A stretch of 64,000 nucleotides of DNA from Actinostola sp. cb2023 (Eukaryota > Cnidaria > Anthozoa > Actiniaria > Actinostolidae). The stretch spans positions 62,001-126,000 of the forward strand of contig JAUJYZ010001388.1 of NCBI GenBank assembly GCA_033675265.1. Direction: 5' to 3'. Position numbers and translations under genes: made by a program. The notes under the pieces were generated by a model. It was not told the DNA's origin. It was given only the letters and a program-made list of their open reading frames with translations, and ran no database searches. Numbering within the stretch: the first letter of the stretch is position 1; the number at the start of each line of letters is the position of its first letter. This document shows positions 11,545 through 51,096 of the stretch, piece after piece.

Positions 11545-12325
11545 AAACATGTTGATTTATGCATAAGGCGAGGTCAAATGAGTTCTATCATGAGATTGGC
11601 TAGTTGTTTTTAGCTATTACCGAATGAAATCGACTATGCACCAACATGCAAGTAGTAAAACTCTACAATTGTAAGACTACAATGAATAAATAAAATGTTA
11701 CTCAATTTTCAAATCTTGGTCATTGCAGCTTCTGCATTTCAAGGCATTAGTATAGAATTGCAAACCATGGCACAATTTTATTACTATGTGCACTCTTATT
11801 GGTCAATCAGTGGGTCATAACTTCCCGTATGGCCCGCTGAAAACAAAAAAGCTATATAATAAATATCTTATTAACCTTGCTTGCTTGGTCCGTACGGGAA
11901 GTCATGGATCCTCGTTTTTTTCTCACTTGGCTTGGCTGGCGCACATGAGGCCATGCGAAAAAACTCGTTCCATTCCATTGTACTTCCCATACGGACCTCA
12001 CGCTTGGTTAATAAGAGGTATTTACCAGCCTTGGACTAATAATTATACTTTACAACCAACACATTTCACTACACTTACTAAAAACTTTTATTGCAAAAAG
12101 TAGTTTTTTTCCTGATTCAGGTTTGAGGTTGAGCTTAGAAAAGTAGTTAGAGTTAATTAGGTCTATATAATATTACTATTGGATGTTCATGCATGCTATG
12201 GGTAAAGCTACATGTATACACTGATTGTAGGCACCATCCACTAAACCAACACTGAATTCCTTTAATATACTGTTCTATTGAATTGTAGTTAAGATTTCAC
12301 ATTGCGAACACAAGAGAAAATAAAT
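11545..12325. other. convergent intergenic spacer
   Basis: Between the STPG1 end and the GREB1 3' flank. No gene seen. Words around 'acttcccgtatgg' recur in both orientations (11820-12000), suggesting an old foldback element. On the minus strand, ATTAAA (12262-12267) and AATAAA (12087-12092) are possible GREB1 poly(A) signals. Confidence 0.5.
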
Positions 12326-12795
12326 AATGAAGGAAGAGAGAGAAAGCCAGCAAGGAAGAGAGAAAGCCAGCATGGAAGAGAGAAAGCCAGCAAGGAAGAG
12401 AGAAAGCAGCAAGGAAGAGAGAAAGCCAGCAAGGAAGAGAGAAAGCCAGCAAGGAAGAGAGAAAGCCAGCAAGGAAGAGAGAAAGCCAGCAAGGAAGAGA
12501 GAAAGCCAGCAAGGAAGAGAGAAAGCCAGCAAGGAAGAGAGAAAGCCAGCAAGGAAGAGAGAAAGCCAGCAAGGAAGAGAGAAAGCCAGCAAGGAAGAGA
12601 GAAAGCCAGCAAGGAAGAGAGAAAGCCAGCAAGGAAGAGAGAAAGCCAGCAAGGAAGAGAGAAAGCCAGCAAGGAAGAGAGAAAGCCCGCAAGGAAGAGA
12701 GAATTAGCCAGCAAGGAAGAGAGAAAGCCAGCAAGGAAGAGAGAAAGCCAGCAAGGAAGAGAGAAAGCCAGTAAGGAAGAGAGAAAGCCAGAAAG
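12326..12795. repeat. 20-bp minisatellite, ~23 copies
   Basis: Unit gaaagccagcaaggaagaga, almost unmutated apart from a few indels (near 12409, 12703). 20 is not a multiple of 3 and the unit has no stops in several frames, so long false ORFs arise on both strands. It lies in the 3' flank, perhaps the 3' UTR, of the GREB1-like gene. Confidence 0.95.
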
Positions 12796-13301
12796 AAAGA
12801 AACTGTACATTGTAGAAATACAAACAAAATGCAATGGTGAAGAAAAACAACTAAACGAAATAATAATAATAATAATATTCTACTGTTCATGTTTTGATAA
12901 ATTTCTATGCAATGAGATACAGTCCTTTGGAATAGTGGATAGCACGATTAAAGCTAAACGAACACTTTGACAAGAGAAATGATAAAGAAAAGATACGTAC
13001 AGTACGAGGGAAATTGTACGAAGGAAAACAAACATGTCTATTTACAATGCAAGTTATCTCAACATAATAGTCTTCCAGAAAATAAAAACTATTGTCCATG
13101 TTCTTATGGGTGACGTGGACTTACAGGAATTTGGAATGTGAAATACTACTGTATGTCTTCTGTGTGTAAGAAGCTATAGGTTTCGATCAAGTTTGGTTGT
13201 ATTAAATAGCAGAGATTTGACAGTTCTGGTTGTAGAAATACAATGTGGGGAGGATAATAAATTACTCTAAAGTATAAGAGAAGTAAAACAGAGTAATCTT
13301 A

Positions 13302-39945
<26,644 letters not shown>

Positions 39946-40030
39946 ATTAATGCTCAAGTTGAGATTAATTATATCACAAAGGGTTCTTAGTACATTTAAA
40001 TAGTTGGCCAAAACGTTGAACAGGTGTGTA

Positions 40031-40493
40031 TTAAAGTGCCTATCACCCCTATGAGATTGTTTTAAAAATTTATTCAATATAAGCTGAATAGTTGGTGGGT
40101 TCAGTATTTTGTGATTTGAACCTTGCGTTTATGAGTTATAGAGGTTTGAAATCTCAATATGCAAATTTGATGACGTCTACTAAGGAATTTGCCATAACTT
40201 ATTTGGACTTTTTCAAGAAGAACTTTTTTTTTTAAATGGGCAAAAAAGTTATAAAATCATTTATAAAGACTGAAAATATTCTGTAAGTTTTCAAATGTCA
40301 ATAATCAGCACAAGGGCGTTTTTGTATAATAAATGATTCCTTGGTAGACATCATCAAATTTGCATATTGAGATTTGAAACCTCTATAACTCATAAACGCA
40401 AGGTTCAAATCACAAAATACTGAACCCACCAACTATTCAGCATATATTGAATAGATTTTTAAAACAATCTCATAGGGGTTAGTTGCACTTTAA
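40031..40493. mobile_element. TTAA MITE with ~155-bp inverted ends
   Basis: Ends TTAAAGTGCCTATCACCCC and complement. The arms (40031-40190 and 40345-40493) stay nearly identical through 'gaggtttgaaatctcaatat'. One arm recurs alone at 52280. Confidence 0.8.
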
Positions 40494-41171
40494 CAACATT
40501 TTTTGAAGTTAAAAAAAACAACGTTTTTTGAAGAAGTTAAGAACATTTTTCTGGAAGAAGTTGACACAGGCAGCTAATTTCATCTTGACAAGATGGCCGA
40601 GTTCCACCTGTTGCCAGATTTACTGGGAACCCTGCTCTGGACACTCTACTGACTATTCCAATGCTGAAGTAATGGAAGGAATTCCATCGACTGTCAAGAC
40701 AAGTTTGAAGTTCGCTGACAAGGTTCATATTCATTTGACGTTCCCAAGTTGATCTTCGGAACTTCCAAACAAATTTTTGAACTCCCTCCTCAAAAGTGAT
40801 GTGTGACACACCGTTAAGTATTTGTATACGTCTGTGGCCTTCATCAGCCAATCAGTTTTTGACATGTTGAGACGTAACAGATCAAACATGAGAAAGAGTA
40901 GTTACATCTGATATCAAAACACCAAGAAGTGTGTTGAAAAAAACAAACAAGGCACAGTCGAGTTTTTTAACCAACTTCGAGGTGTTTGGATATCATATGA
41001 AACACTCTTTGAGTTTTTGATCTAGCTTCTCAATCCTTTAATAATTCTTGGAGAAATTCAAAGTTAAAGTTGACCAAATTGCATGACGCTGATTAGGATC
41101 ACATAATCAAACCTCCTTCACGGTAGTGACTTTCTTTGTTTAAATGCTTTAATGAATTTGAGAAAGAAGTA

Positions 41172-41378
41172 CAGTCGAACCTCCCGTAAGCGACCAACCA
41201 AAATGTCAAGCGTTGTGGTCGTTTACGAGAGGCGGTCGCTTACAAGAGGTGGTCGCTTACGAGAGCTTCCAACTATAGTGATTTGACTTGGAACTGAACT
41301 TTTGGTATTTTGGAAAACTGGTCGATTACAAGAGGTGGTCACTTTATACAAGAGTGGTCGCAACCAGAGGTTCAACTG
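41172..41378. mobile_element. TA-target MITE, CAGTCGAACCTC ends
   Basis: Ends CAGTCGAACCTC and GAGGTTCAACTG, flanked by TA on both sides. The interior repeats 'aagaggtggtcgctta'. A half copy lies at 54157-54226. Confidence 0.65.
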
Positions 41379-41697
41379 TATATGCAAATTACATCAAAGT
41401 AACTACATTACAAGTTACTGGGTTTATCATCAGAGAAACTTACTGGCATGCTGCAAGGGCGTCTGAGCACCCGTGGTTTTCTTGTCCCCATAAGAAGCCC
41501 TAACGTCATATAATGGGCTGCGACCATGGCCTGCTACTAGGTTTATCTTGGGAACTCCCCAATGTTTTTGGTATTTGTTGGAATATTTTTGATCTGCCAT
41601 AACTGTGATCCATCCCTGGCGTGGGTCACACAATCACAAAACTATGGATCTTGGTTCTGCAAGGGAAAAACCATTATTTACCACTGGGTAGAACTAG

Positions 41698-42001
41698 AAG
41701 GGGACCCTGCAAGAACGGAGTACAGTGGAACCCCGTTCTACAGACACCTGCTTAATATGGACAGTTTTGTTTGTCCCAATGAAAAGCCCATATATATATA
41801 TATATATATGAGAGCCCACTTAATACGGACACCTGAATAATACAGACACTTTTGCATGTCCCTTTACTGTCCATATAACGGGGTTCCGCTGTATGTGACT
41901 TTTGATCAAAACCCAAATTCTCCCTTGAAATTCAAACAATCTACAGGAGAATTTAGATTTTGATGAGAGATCACATACGTTGTTCCTGCAGGGAGCCCTT
42001 C
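41698..42001. mobile_element. MITE family 'CCCTGCAAGAAC', copy 3, interrupted
   Basis: Outer ends GAAGGGGACCCTGCAAGAAC and complement. Compared with copies 1 and 2 it is split by a TA-target MITE at 41723-41891. Confidence 0.75.
41723..41891. mobile_element. nested TA-target MITE, 169 bp
   Basis: Ends CAGTGGAACCCCGTT and AACGGGGTTCCGCTG, with TA on each side (41721-41722, 41892-41893). Contains an (AT)n run at 41793-41808. Inserted inside copy 3 of another MITE, so it is the younger of the two. Confidence 0.8.
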
Positions 42002-42481
42002 ACTTACATTTGTACATGTATTATACTTTTAAACATCGCTCTTAGTATGAGAGATGTGATGGTCAAAGAGGGGATGATTTAAATTCATTGATTGATATAT
42101 TACTTTCACTTTGCCTCACTTCACCTGGACGTATAAATCCATGGGTACCAGCAAATTGTTAGAGTAATCTAACTAAATGCTTGGGGAGAATCTGTCCAGG
42201 GGAACATGTTACAGAGACCAGAGTTCAGCACCATATTCATTACAAGTTGTCAAACTCTTGTGTATAAGGTCGTGACCCGAAACATGTAAACAGCCTATTT
42301 TACAATAATAGAGTGTAATCTCGCAATCTGATTGGCTCTCAGCCATTGTCAATAAGAGTACAAGCACATAGATAATGATGAATCGCTCGCGCGCATGGAG
42401 TCAGCGCGCGCTTCAAATGGTTTTTCTTTCAAACTTTATCCTTGCTTTTGGATGTTTTTTGACTTTGTTGTTGTAAAAAAG

Positions 42482-42646
42482 AAATCGCAAGCGGTTTTCC
42501 ATTGTCTGTACTCTTATTGACAATGGATTTGACGTCACAAAATGTTCAAAACTTTGCAGTGAAACCACGTCTTGAGTTTTGAACATTTTGTGACGTCAAG
42601 TCCATTGTCAATAAGTGTACAGACAATGGAAAACTGCTTGCGATTT
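42482..42646. mobile_element. foldback element, ~75-bp arms
   Basis: Arms beginning aaatcgcaagcggttttcc, carrying 'ttgacgtcacaaaatgttc' on each side of a 30-bp loop. Two TGACGTCA octamers. Confidence 0.7.
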
Positions 42647-42649
42647 GTT

Positions 42650-44821
42650 AATTTAATACCATTAAGTAAACATTATCATTTTTCAAAACAGGTTTTTTTT
42701 GGCCCAGTATCTATAATAACATTGGATTACATAAGTATGTCAATCAGACGACATGGAAGTGACTCGTTTGACCAGAGATAATTTTCCCTCACAACTTCCT
42801 GTCCAAACAAGGATCGTTAGAGGGTGAAATTGCCTCTTGAATCAAGAGTAGATACAGTATTAAGCAGCAATGGACTGTGTTGAACCAACTACAGATCATA
42901 TTACATATTTATAGCACACTGGGCATATTATCTTGTTAAACCAGATAATCCGGTTTTCTACTTTTAAACACGTTTGATACAAGATTTGGATTGTTGTGAA
43001 CAACTTGGCACACAGCGCCTCCCCAGGGGTAAGACAATAAGATTGGCTATTTAATCTTCGAATTACTAGATAAACAAAGATGGATTAAACAAATGTATTG
43101 TCGTACCCAGTACCCCTGGACAGCATCCTTTTACACTGGAACTTTGAATTTAAACTCAACCCCATGACCATCTATATGGACATTACAGAATCAGCCAAGC
43201 AAGCAAAAGATGAATGAATGAATGGATGAACTTTATTTAGACACGGAATCAAAATCACTAAAATTAAAATTAATTACAAAGTGCTCTCCCTTTGAGCCGT
43301 GTAAAAAGATAATTCTACATAATTATGATGAGTTGTTGAAGCAAATGTAACTAATCAGTGGTTGTACGAACACATCCGCTGTTATTGGCTGCCCCAATCC
43401 CCGTTTTCGAACCCCCCTTGGGAAAATCCTGTTTCCACCCCTGACTACAATAAATAAAGGCAGATTATGTTGTTGAATCATGCAACGTCTTAATGATTAG
43501 GATTCTCGCTCCTTGAGTCAGGACATATCACCTGTTGTGAAAATAATTCAGAATGCTGTAAACATACTACTCTATCCAATGAAACAGTATCTATCAACAA
43601 CATAATCATTATATAATAACACATTCAACAACAACGCTTTGATTTTAACTTCGTGGATAACTCAATTTCGCATTGAAAGGTATTCCTTTCAACCCAATTA
43701 ATTTTCCAAGAGTAACGAAATTCCAAAACATCAAGTTTGAATATTTTGATATGAGCTTACGTGACTGGATTTTTTTGGCTGTCTCTAAGATATCTTGGAT
43801 TAAGCTTTGCTGGTGTGATACAGAGGCCCGACTCAACGAAAAACCACGTTCTCTTTGGTGTAAAAGTTCAGATTTCGAAGCCAATTCGAGAATTCCATTT
43901 CGAAATGACAACAGCCCGAATTCATTTGTACTGCCTTTTACTGGTCACTGGGGTCTATTTTGGTCATCGTTTCCAACCCAATTCCCTCCCAGCAAAATAG
44001 CTGCTGTAAAGCTTTAGGAGAGGCAGAAAGACGGCACGGATATAACTATAAGCACCTTGCCTACAGTGCGACAAGATTGGCCCCGTACGTTCGTTCATAA
44101 TTGCGGCCATTTTGAAACTGCGAGGAAGATTAGTGTTTTTACCGTGGTAAGAACGATGTAATTACTGCATTAGCTATTAGAACGAACGATCAGAAAAAGC
44201 CTATAACATGCCGACTTGAATGCTTTGTCTGGGAGTGCTACATATTTCAGTCTTAACCGTCTTTTCCTGATGATTTCTCATGACATGAGGAAGGAAGAAG
44301 ATTTGACCTACAAAGTTGCAAATACAATCTTGTAAGCTTATACGCACAGACATTGAGACAAATCAGAAAATCATTTCCGAAAAAAGAAAAAAAGCTAGAA
44401 AGGCACTGGGAACATACATGTTTATCAGAAGCGAGGGAGAGAAGCTGGTTGTGACTATTTCTCGTCTAACGGGATAATAGAGTCCGGTGATTCGATACGC
44501 CCGTGTCTTGGACGTCGGCCATCTGTCAGACCGAACAAGAAGGACGACCATCGAGCCAAAATAAATCCTCACAACCACGCCGGTAATTCTGGACTCTCCC
44601 TTTCTCTCAAGCAACCATCATCACTAGCAAAAGAGAGCCTACAGATAAAGCTTGGGAGGGAGAGGTTCGCGTAGGAAGGAGTAGATATGGTTAACGCCCG
44701 CCGTTCTTGCCAGCGTTTTGACGATGTGTCGTGAACCAAAGGTTGGCCAAAGCACGCACTGATTGCCGCTCCAAAATAACCCCAAACGCCGCAACAAAAG
44801 AGCAAGCCAATACTAACTTAC
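42650..44821. other. GREB1 5' intron / upstream region, no coding exon found
   Basis: If the exon at 44822 belongs to GREB1, this is its first intron. I looked on the minus strand for the conserved GREB1 N-terminus (MGNSYAGQL..RFEE) and saw nothing convincing. The plus frame at 43673-44017 (114 codons) and minus frames at 44363-44805 have no recognisable similarity. Confidence 0.4.
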
Positions 44822-44950
44822 CTTAGAATAAGTCCTAAAATCTCTGTTTATCTATAAACAGCTTTCTAAGCGTCCAATTTTGCCGTGAACTTTCTTTTTG
44901 TTTGAGCGTCGAAGCAGTTTACCAGCCAGACGTTATGAGCTATCACGTGA
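44822..44950 (-). other. GREB1: probable 5' non-coding exon of GREB1
   Basis: A perfect donor 'tctaag|gtaagt' reads out on the minus strand at 44822/44821. The sequence before it has no in-frame ATG leading into GREB1. Its direction and position suit a 5' UTR exon of the minus-strand gene; the upstream border (about 44950) is a guess. Confidence 0.4.
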
Positions 44951-45123
44951 CTTGGTCTAACATACCTCGACATCATGTATAGCGCGTCGAGGAAGACTGG
45001 ATATAAAACGGGTATGATCGGTCTGTCGCGCCCCAGTGGAAGCAGGTCAGGGGAGGGGATAGGTGGGTGGGAGGGGAATTAGCCACCCTTATTAGTTGTT
45101 CATCCGCGGTTTAATTTTGTAAA

Positions 45124-45232
45124 CAATTAGACTACGAGTTCCAGTTTTCTATGAGTCGATAGTCAACGAGGCACGTAGCGTCGCCAGTTGACTATTCGAA
45201 CTCATAGAAAACGAGAACGAGTAGTCTAATTG
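45124..45232. mobile_element. foldback element
   Basis: Ends CAATTAGACTACGAG and its near-complement ending at 45232; 'ttctatgagt' and 'agtcaac' are inverted inside. It abuts the next element. Confidence 0.6.
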
Positions 45233-45551
45233 CCCTATACCATTATGACGTAACGGCTTATTTATGAGGGGGACAGAATCGTGAAGAACAATAGAAATTT
45301 GAACTAAATCTGCTCTGCTGAGGTTCGCTTGATTTCAAATTGGCTAGTTTCCAGATATTATGTTCATCGATGCTTTTCCCACAATATTTACTGTGTTTGG
45401 TGACTTTTATCGCTTTCAGACCGTCTGTAAAATACATTTATTTGGGAAATCCTAATTTGTGTTGTTGCTGTTTTGTCCCCCTCTAGCGACCATGATCCAT
45501 AGCGTTTAAACAATAGATTGTTTTGATTTGACGTCATAGTGGTATAGGGCA
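45231..45551. mobile_element. MITE, TGCCCTATACCA ends
   Basis: Ends TGCCCTATACCATTATGACG and complement (CGTCATAGTGGTATAGGGCA), 321 bp. Contains TGACGTCA at the right end. Confidence 0.65.
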
Positions 45552-45557
45552 ATTGTT

Positions 45558-45898
45558 TAGTAGAAACCAAACTAGCATACAGTACCTTTCGATTTATACC
45601 AATATTTATTTATTTTTCGCTTTGTTTTTGTTTAAGGATACGGTTCACCTTGGTGGGTACGTCTCGGAAAAAAATAATGATTTCCTTATTATTAAACCAA
45701 TTCCCATCAACTTTACATCATTTGAAAGCTAATAGAATGAAGATTGCCATAATACCGTGATATTTTCTTTTAAATTAAAAATGGAGACGTCGCGGCTCAT
45801 TGTTTTTAAAACGCTGGCCATGTTTTTCGCTACTCACTATCTACGTTAGCCAATCAGATTGAAGGATTCGTGATAGTATGCTAGTTGGTTTCTACTAA
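45558..45898. mobile_element. MITE, TAGTAGAAACCAA ends
   Basis: Ends TAGTAGAAACCAAACTAGCA and complement, 341 bp. Third of three inverted-repeat elements packed side by side from 45124. Confidence 0.65.
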
Positions 45899-45899
45899 G

Positions 45900-48440
45900 G
45901 ATAGTTAGTTAGGTTCTATCGGTTAGCTATATGGATAATATGAAATGATACTGATGAGTGTAAATAAGATATATATTTTTCGGCCAAAACTAGCAAGCAA
46001 ATAACACAGGCTAGACCAGCAGTTAGACCGCATAGAGCCAGCGCTCGCCAGGTGCCATCTGGACGGTTCCTAGGCCATATCTGCCTTAGCCAGTCTGACG
46101 TACCGCAACAGCAGATACTTAAAAATGCATCATGAAAACATTGGCACATTTAATATAAGTAACCTGTTTTACTAGCCGTTAATTGGAAGCTGGCAGGTGA
46201 TTTACTGATCGAACGGCAAGACGCTCACTGGCTCGGCGGGCATCTCAGTTCAGCAATGAGTAATGACCCGGGGTAATGAGCTTTCGGATTCCTCAGCGGC
46301 ACAGAGCGCATGCGCCTTGGTACCAAGTTGGCGATTTTTCAACTCGGCGTGCCACAGGCAGCCCGCCGAGTCATTACTGCCTCTCTCCTATCCTTGCGTC
46401 TTTTAATTCGTCTCGATCAGTTCGCGAATTTGCAGTCTAGGGGGCAAAAAAGCAAAGTCCTCCATTTCTCAGCAACCGCCTTCATCTGCCAGATGAGTTT
46501 TTTCAGTTACGCACAAACCGGCCTAATTTATTATCAATTGTCTAGTCACGTGGTGGAAGGTTCCCGCGAGTATAAACGCAACGCTTGCACAAGAAATTTA
46601 AAATTTAAATACACCTGATCCTTGTCGGCTTCACTCGGGCGTCACTCGCCGGTCTCGTTTTCACAGTGTATTAAAATAACGCTTCTTGTGCTGTGGAGAT
46701 GTTCAAACTGGTCAAACTAACAAGCCCCTCTACTGAACTACTTGCTTGGCTGTGCAGTGACATGTTTGTTGAGCTCCCTTGCAGTCCTCACTGACGGTCG
46801 ACCTCTTGAAATGACGACGTTGATGACGTAATCGCGGTAAAAATTGTCTCAGAACTTTACTGTCAGATTCACATTAAAAATATTGGGGATACCTCGTGAT
46901 TTTCCCATAAGTGAAGACAGTGCTTTCATGAATACTTCCATCACTGCTGTCAGCGAAATAGTCTCCGCGCGAATATTTTACCGAAAGGTGTGTAGAAAGC
47001 CGAGCCGGGACAACCATGCAAGCCACTCCGAAAATCGTTTGCAAAATTGGATGAAATTCATACTTTCAAAGATGGTGGAATGGCAATGTTCTTCAGTCTC
47101 CGAACTGTATCTTGCAAGGGATTATTGTTGTCTCAAATCACCGAGTTGTTGACAACATCTTCGTTTCGCGGCGCGTGCAGCGTGATCAAAACGAAAACAT
47201 TTTCATTTGTCAGTTTATTAAAAAGTTGACTGCTGGGTTCACCTGTGAAACTTTAAAATTAATAACACAAATAAACAAATTGCTCTGTTGCCCTTTTGTT
47301 GATGGTGGTTATTCAGCGGGTTGCCCGGCCGGCCGATTTGCAACAATTATAATTCAAAAACTTTCGCAAACAAATCTGATGGCCAATCAAACTGAATACC
47401 AATTCACCCGAACATGCATCTAGATCTCACACCTAAATATCTCTAACTATGTTTATAGTAAACATTACCAAAGCTATAATCTTTTATGCAAACTGACTAA
47501 AAACTCTCCCAAGTTGGGCCGAAAGACTCAAAAACGCCTCAGCGCTGTGGAGCGTGCTTGTGGCTTTGGAGCGAGTCATCAGAAGTCTTTTTGTCCATTC
47601 AACTTGGCAGCCAATTTATCTGACACTTTCTCTCTCTCTTTGCTCATTTTGACATTGGATTGATAACTGAGAGAAGTTCTAAACACCATTGTTTTAAGAC
47701 AAAAGAAGAACAATAGAAAGTGGTACATTAGAAGTCTGTCAGAGGTGGTGATTGGACGACTCTAATTGATTTTGTGTGTAGCCCTCTTTCACAAAAGTAA
47801 TCACGGGGATCAGTGGCCTCGAGTCGTCGCTTAGGATAAACTTGCCATGCAAATAATTTGCCACTTCAGCTGTAACGACCTAACAACGAACGACGGGACG
47901 AATCTAGATTACAAAGTATGAGTGATGAATTTGTCCGGACATGATTCCAAACCTGGAAGATTCCATGGATCACTCATCAATCAACGACCTCGTTTTACAC
48001 ACTGAAAAAAAAATGCAATTTTGAACTCTTGGCGGAGTGCGCAATCAAGAGTTAGGAAAACTTTGAATTTTGCTGTGAGGATAGAGAGATAAAAGGCCAA
48101 GGGATTAGCAGAGGAAACCTAAGTCTCAGGTAAAAAGTGGCCGTGATGTGATTGTTTACATTCCTGAAATATAATTAGCACATTTGAAACCCCCAAAGCT
48201 TTCAACTCCTCAGCGAGAGCTTTGTCGGACGATCGACCATTCCGTACGAACGGTCGATATTCGCTCTACTTTTGCATGACTACTTGTCCGGAACAAGGCC
48301 GAGGGGGTCGATAATCAAGAAGAGCTCGCCGCGCATATGTAAAGAACTGCTCTTAAGTCAACATACTAAAACCACGAAGCCTACAGTTTACGAGGCGAAG
48401 CCATTCTCTAATTACCACAGTGTAAAAGGGTTTCTTCGAA
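45900..48440. other. divergent intergenic region
   Basis: No gene supported. All open frames are short and without splice context. It separates the minus-strand GREB1 5' exon from the plus-strand coiled-coil gene and presumably holds promoter sequence for one or both. Confidence 0.45.
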
Positions 48441-48523
48441 GGCGCCATTTGTTCGTTCGCTTAGCGTTTGGGTGTTAGAAATCGTAAATATTGAGACGAA
48501 AATGGCGTTTGTGAAGTTCGAAG
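48440..48523 (+). other. candidate first exon of the coiled-coil gene with a uORF start
   Basis: ATG at 48502 (context gaaaATGG) reads MAFVKFE and runs into a strong donor 'cgaag|gtaagt' at 48524. Joined to the acceptor at 52497 it would give a 30-codon ORF that stops at TAG (52561-52567), overlapping but out of frame with the main ATG at 52530. Hence a 5' exon bearing a uORF, or the first exon of something else. The exon start is approximate. Confidence 0.35.
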
Positions 48524-51058
48524 GTAAGTGGAAGCAAAACCCTTCGACGAATCCATGACCGATTGTATTTACGTAACTTCCTAGCAATTTATAGAAATAA
48601 CGGCCGTCGAGTCATATCCCAACGACTCTCGTTTGTCATTTGAGGTAATACAAAATCCTGAATGCCATTTTCTGTAGTTCTATAATCCAAGCTGACGAAA
48701 TAAGCGTCATCTCTTGTATTAATAGTGTATATCGTTCATGTAGAGCTGTAGCTAGCTACTTGAAATTTAACATACTGGATTTCGACAAGTCGTGACTCAG
48801 TCTGTTGAAAGACCCAACGGCTGACTTGAATCACAAAGCGAAATTCAATTTATTTCGACAGAGATCCAACTGTTATATTCTGAACTGCTACTGCTACAAT
48901 ATCTCTAGGGAATGCACTTTTTCCAGTGATGAGGACATTTAAGCTTACTAGTACTAGTATTATTAGATTCCTGAGGTTCTAACTCGTCATCGCGTCATTT
49001 GTGTTTAGTTGAGTGAAATGCACAAATAGTACTTTGTTTTAGCTTCTATTCGTGTTACCGAATCATTTAGAAACACTTTTATTTGGTGAATTTTTGACTT
49101 GTGTGTCACACGAATGGATCGGGGGCAGGTGTATCCGGTGAAGCACTTGGGTTTCCCTTTCTGTTAATTTTCGCTCTGTGCTCTTCTAAATTTGCATATA
49201 AATACCAGCGTGTTGGCCATCGAGAAGTGGTTCTACACTATTATCATCGCACCTTCTACTGATCGACTGTGTCTACCAAAACAAGCCGATCTTTATCGTC
49301 TGCTATTACAACTCTGTCAGTCAATCTTCAATCGATTTGGCAAACACGAACCCGAGTTGCTTGTGCGAGGCGAATATATCGACTAGAAAGCCAGTCGAGT
49401 GCTGAAAAACCATCAAACTGTTTCACGAGTCTTCTATATAAGTTATCAACCATGGATTTTTTATGTCTTGGTACTGAATTTCCACAGAACATGTCATCGA
49501 TCGTTCGATCGTGTGCCCTGGTATAGTAAGTATATCACTGTGTTCTTTCTTTACAACCGTGTTTGTTTACTGCAAATAAGAAGCTTTCGTTCCATCGTTC
49601 CCCTCCCTCGACAGCCCAATTCCTAATGCTTTGATTTCTAATCTAAATACTTCTATTCAACATTAGCACGATCTAATACAGCGAATTTAAGAATTACCTT
49701 TAGGTAGTAGATCTTACGAATGATATTTTAAACCATTAAATTTCTGTTATTGTTGAGGTGGCGTATTTGCATATATGTATAAAATGGTCGAGACCAAAAC
49801 TAAGGTAATGGCGATCTTTCGAGGTGTTTTAGCGAGGATTTTCTTTATATACAAATAGCTTCTTCCCCTGGATTTGAATAATCGTTAGTCTGCAAATGTA
49901 GTAAAAGGAGTATTTATATTTCTCAAAGGAAATGGTTAAGCTATAATTGTAGTATTTCAGTCACAACAGTCTTAAGCAAATCAATGTTTAGATTCTTGTA
50001 GACACGATACAAGAGCCAAAATAGTCCTCAGGGTCAGGATAAAGGAGGATTGTTTTTTAAAATCCTTTAATCTGAGTGGTAAAGAACGACCTTAAAATGT
50101 AATTTCCCATTGCAATTTGTTATTGAAGGACGTGATTTCTTTCTTATTTTATTATCTAATCATGGTACATGGCTAATGTGATATTCATGAATCTCAAATC
50201 AAAGTGATAGGCTTGGAAATACTATTAGCAGTTGTTAAATGTTCATGTATGTTTGGCTTATTTTGAGTAGCAAATGGGGAATCTTGTTTAGTTTATTGAA
50301 AATCCTTTATCATTCCATTTTCCTAATCTTAAATGTCGACATATTAATTTATTGTTTTGATGTGGTATTACTTGGTGCTCTCACCAGTGTTCATTTTTAC
50401 GCTTTACCAGAGAGTATAGGGTAAAAATTTAGTGAGCAGCAATTTTACAAAGTTTTGTGAAAGGCTAAGAGTTACATGCGCATGGTTTAATTCCCAAAAC
50501 AGTAATAGTTGAGTTGGAAGAATAGATTTTAGCCTTGACATTATTACAGATAGATTCTCTGATTCCAATCTGTAAATTAGTAATAATAATAATAATGGTT
50601 TATTTCTGGTGTATTCCATATCCTCATTGCTCTTACAAATCAATCAAAGAATAATATTAAACAGGATATACTTAAATATATCATAAAAGAAATCTCTCTT
50701 TGGTTCTGAATGAACCATTTAAGAATAGTTACCGAGATACCCCATCATAAAGCTTCACACAAGTGAAATCTGACTGATGGCCATATATTGGCCCTCTGTT
50801 TGTTCAACACTGGGGTGGATACAGGATTCTGTCAAGGGGGGTTTGAAAACAGGGACTTGGTTGGGTTAGCCATAACAGAAATCTTGTTACTCGGGCTTCC
50901 TTCCGGAGGAAGGCCCAAGTTGTAAAATGCAGGCCATTCTTGGTCATCGTATTCTTATAATAGTCCTCAAATCGACATGTCAGTCATTACAAGTGTAGTA
51001 TTCCTTGTTATCAATTAAAAATATTTTTTGAATATTTTTTGTTTGTTTTGGACCCTCC

Positions 51059-51096
<38 letters not shown>

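Noticed and set aside
12289..12970. Long open frames on both strands (lysine/arginine/glutamate or leucine/serine/phenylalanine repeats)
   Set aside because: They are shadows of the 20-bp minisatellite; a unit not divisible by three and free of stops makes several long frames at once.
40537..40851. A 104-codon minus-strand frame considered as the GREB1 N-terminus
   Set aside because: No resemblance to the conserved GREB1 start and no suitable donor in phase with 39929.
43673..44017. A 114-codon plus-strand frame as a gene
   Set aside because: No recognisable similarity, atypical composition and no splice or promoter context.
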